A stretch of DNA of 64,000 nt from Bacteroidota bacterium (GTDB lineage: Bacteria > Bacteroidota > Bacteroidia > Cytophagales > Cytophagaceae). Numbering within the stretch: position 1 is the stretch's first letter; every line of letters starts with the position of its first letter. Below, one piece after another: positions 63,297-64,000 of this stretch. The stretch is from assembly GCA_023392125.1 (NCBI GenBank), contig JAEVZS010000021.1, positions 20,057 through 84,056 of the forward strand, in the 5' to 3' direction. The position numbers and the translations under genes were made by a program. The notes beneath the pieces were generated by a model, which was given only the letters and a program-made list of their open reading frames with translations, was not told the origin of the DNA and made no database searches.

Positions 63297-64000
63297 TTAT
63301 TTTTTTATCAGCTTAACAGTTCTTGTATCGTTTTCAGAATCCATCTTAAGGAAATAAATACCTGGGGACAGAGTTTCACCAATCGCGCATTTTCCGGGGC
63401 ACTCACCAGATGCAACAACTTCACCGGTTACTGTATGCAATTTATAGACAATTGACTTTGTGGTTTCTATATAAACCACTTCCTTATAAGGATTTGGAAA
63501 TACGCTAACTTGCCTATCGATATCCCCACTCATCCCCGTCACCACATCGACAAACTCCACATAGTTCAGATTCATATAGCTTGAACCAAATACAATGCGC
63601 ATCACATGTTCACCGGCACTAAGGCTTACATCACTTACTGTGATCGTCTCCCACTCCTGCCAGCCGCCGGTATTAGGAACAGTGACAGGACCCGTTACAT
63701 CTACTCCGTCGATTTCGATATGAAGCGTCTTGCCTGAGCCCTCGGCGGCCATACGCAAATGAAGATCATAGCTGCCGGAAGACAAAACTTCTACCGTGTA
63801 TGCCAGCCATTCGCCTTCAAGGATATAGGCCACATTGTACACCCCATGATCATCGCCTGTCTCCTCGATATCCACCTCATCGTTGCGGAACGGTGCTCCG
63901 CCTTCATTACCATTCGTATTCACTTCATGGTAACCAAGACCCTCGCCGCCCAGATCATATTCCTCCGCCTCAATACGACCGGGAATCAAGTGCGCTGCTC
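63297..64000 (-). CDS. CBM6 plus T9SS sorting domain, C-terminal part (5' end beyond window)
   Basis: The frame is open to the right edge. Visible part: a CBM6 (IPGRIEAEEYDLGGEGLGYHE...MNLNYVEFVDVVTG) followed by a T9SS sorting domain (VSVFPNPYKEVVYIE, YKLHTVTGE, LSPGIYFLKM, TRTVKLIKK). The CBM6 closely matches the second CBM6 of the neighbouring GH30 protein, also at DNA level. The catalytic domain, probably another polysaccharidase, lies outside the window. Confidence 0.9.
   Translation of the reverse strand, partial: AAHLIPGRIEAEEYDLGGEGLGYHEVNTNGNEGGAPFRNDEVDIEETGDDHGVYNVAYILEGEWLAYTVEVLSSGSYDLHLRMAAEGSGKTLHIEIDGVDVTGPVTVPNTGGWQEWETITVSDVSLSAGEHVMRIVFGSSYMNLNYVEFVDVVTGMSGDIDRQVSVFPNPYKEVVYIETTKSIVYKLHTVTGEVVASGECPGKCAIGETLSPGIYFLKMDSENDTRTVKLIKK

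Noticed and set aside
1..64000. CRISPR array, prophage, insertion sequences or rRNA genes
   Set aside because: No regularly spaced repeats, transposase-like proteins, phage structural genes or rRNA stretches were seen, despite the Cas6-like gene.

Overview
The window is chromosomal DNA from a member of the Bacteroidota, most likely of the order Cytophagales. This rests on features seen in the sequence. There are type IX secretion (T9SS) sorting domains on three proteins and a T9SS plug protein. Other Bacteroidota-type proteins are a PUR/DUF3276 protein, an Mrp without its usual CxxC, and a fused RND-outer membrane factor pump. Several promoters match the Bacteroidota TTG-N(16-20)-TAnnTTTG pattern. 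The AcnB/AcnA tandem and the secreted GH30-CBM6 xylanase fit a gliding, polysaccharide-degrading cytophaga. I cannot assign a genus from sequence alone.

Layout. 1-5.8 kb: a heavy-metal efflux operon (CzcA-type RND fused to a TolC-like factor, His-rich adaptor lipoprotein), an AraC regulator with a metal-binding-like N-terminus, and a heavy-metal-binding lipoprotein. 5.8-9.2 kb: PBP1A and a CDF transporter, both minus. 9.6-13.9 kb: citrate synthase, a thioredoxin-like [2Fe-2S] ferredoxin, ferritin, a small unknown, and the Mrp-Nfu iron-sulfur pair. 14.0-17.9 kb: a double-length D-Ala-D-Ala ligase-like protein overlapping two tandem PASTA genes. 18.0-24.0 kb: a T9SS cargo protein, an M50 protease with a HAD phosphatase, and a PIF1-like helicase. 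24.2-29.2 kb: an outer-membrane barrel followed by pstSCAB, apparently a phosphate uptake locus without phoU. 29.3-34.1 kb: two tRNAs, several small unknown genes, YceI, an aminotransferase and a decayed dehydrogenase fragment. 34.3-42.2 kb: CorA, a double ABC ATPase, GtrA, a PAS histidine kinase and three double-domain universal stress proteins. 42.4-45.8 kb: cytochrome c oxidase subunits II and I with a lipoprotein. 45.9-53.2 kb: ABC-F ATPase plus T9SS plug, an orphan Cas6-like protein, YchF, PUR, RlpA-like and DUF58 proteins. 53.4-59.6 kb: AcnA and AcnB, then a lone metal-ABC ATPase. 59.7-64.0 kb: tRNA-Leu, a five-part GH30 xylanase and the end of a second CBM6/T9SS protein.

Most of the window is housekeeping. 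The points that deserve follow-up are the orphan Cas6-like protein with apparently altered catalytic positions and no CRISPR array nearby, the tandem ATP-grasp ligase with paired PASTA proteins, the signal-peptide-like segment inside the RND-OMF fusion, the HMA-AraC fusion regulator, and palindrome-rich control regions upstream of the phosphate locus and acnB. No mobile element, prophage, rRNA or CRISPR array was seen.
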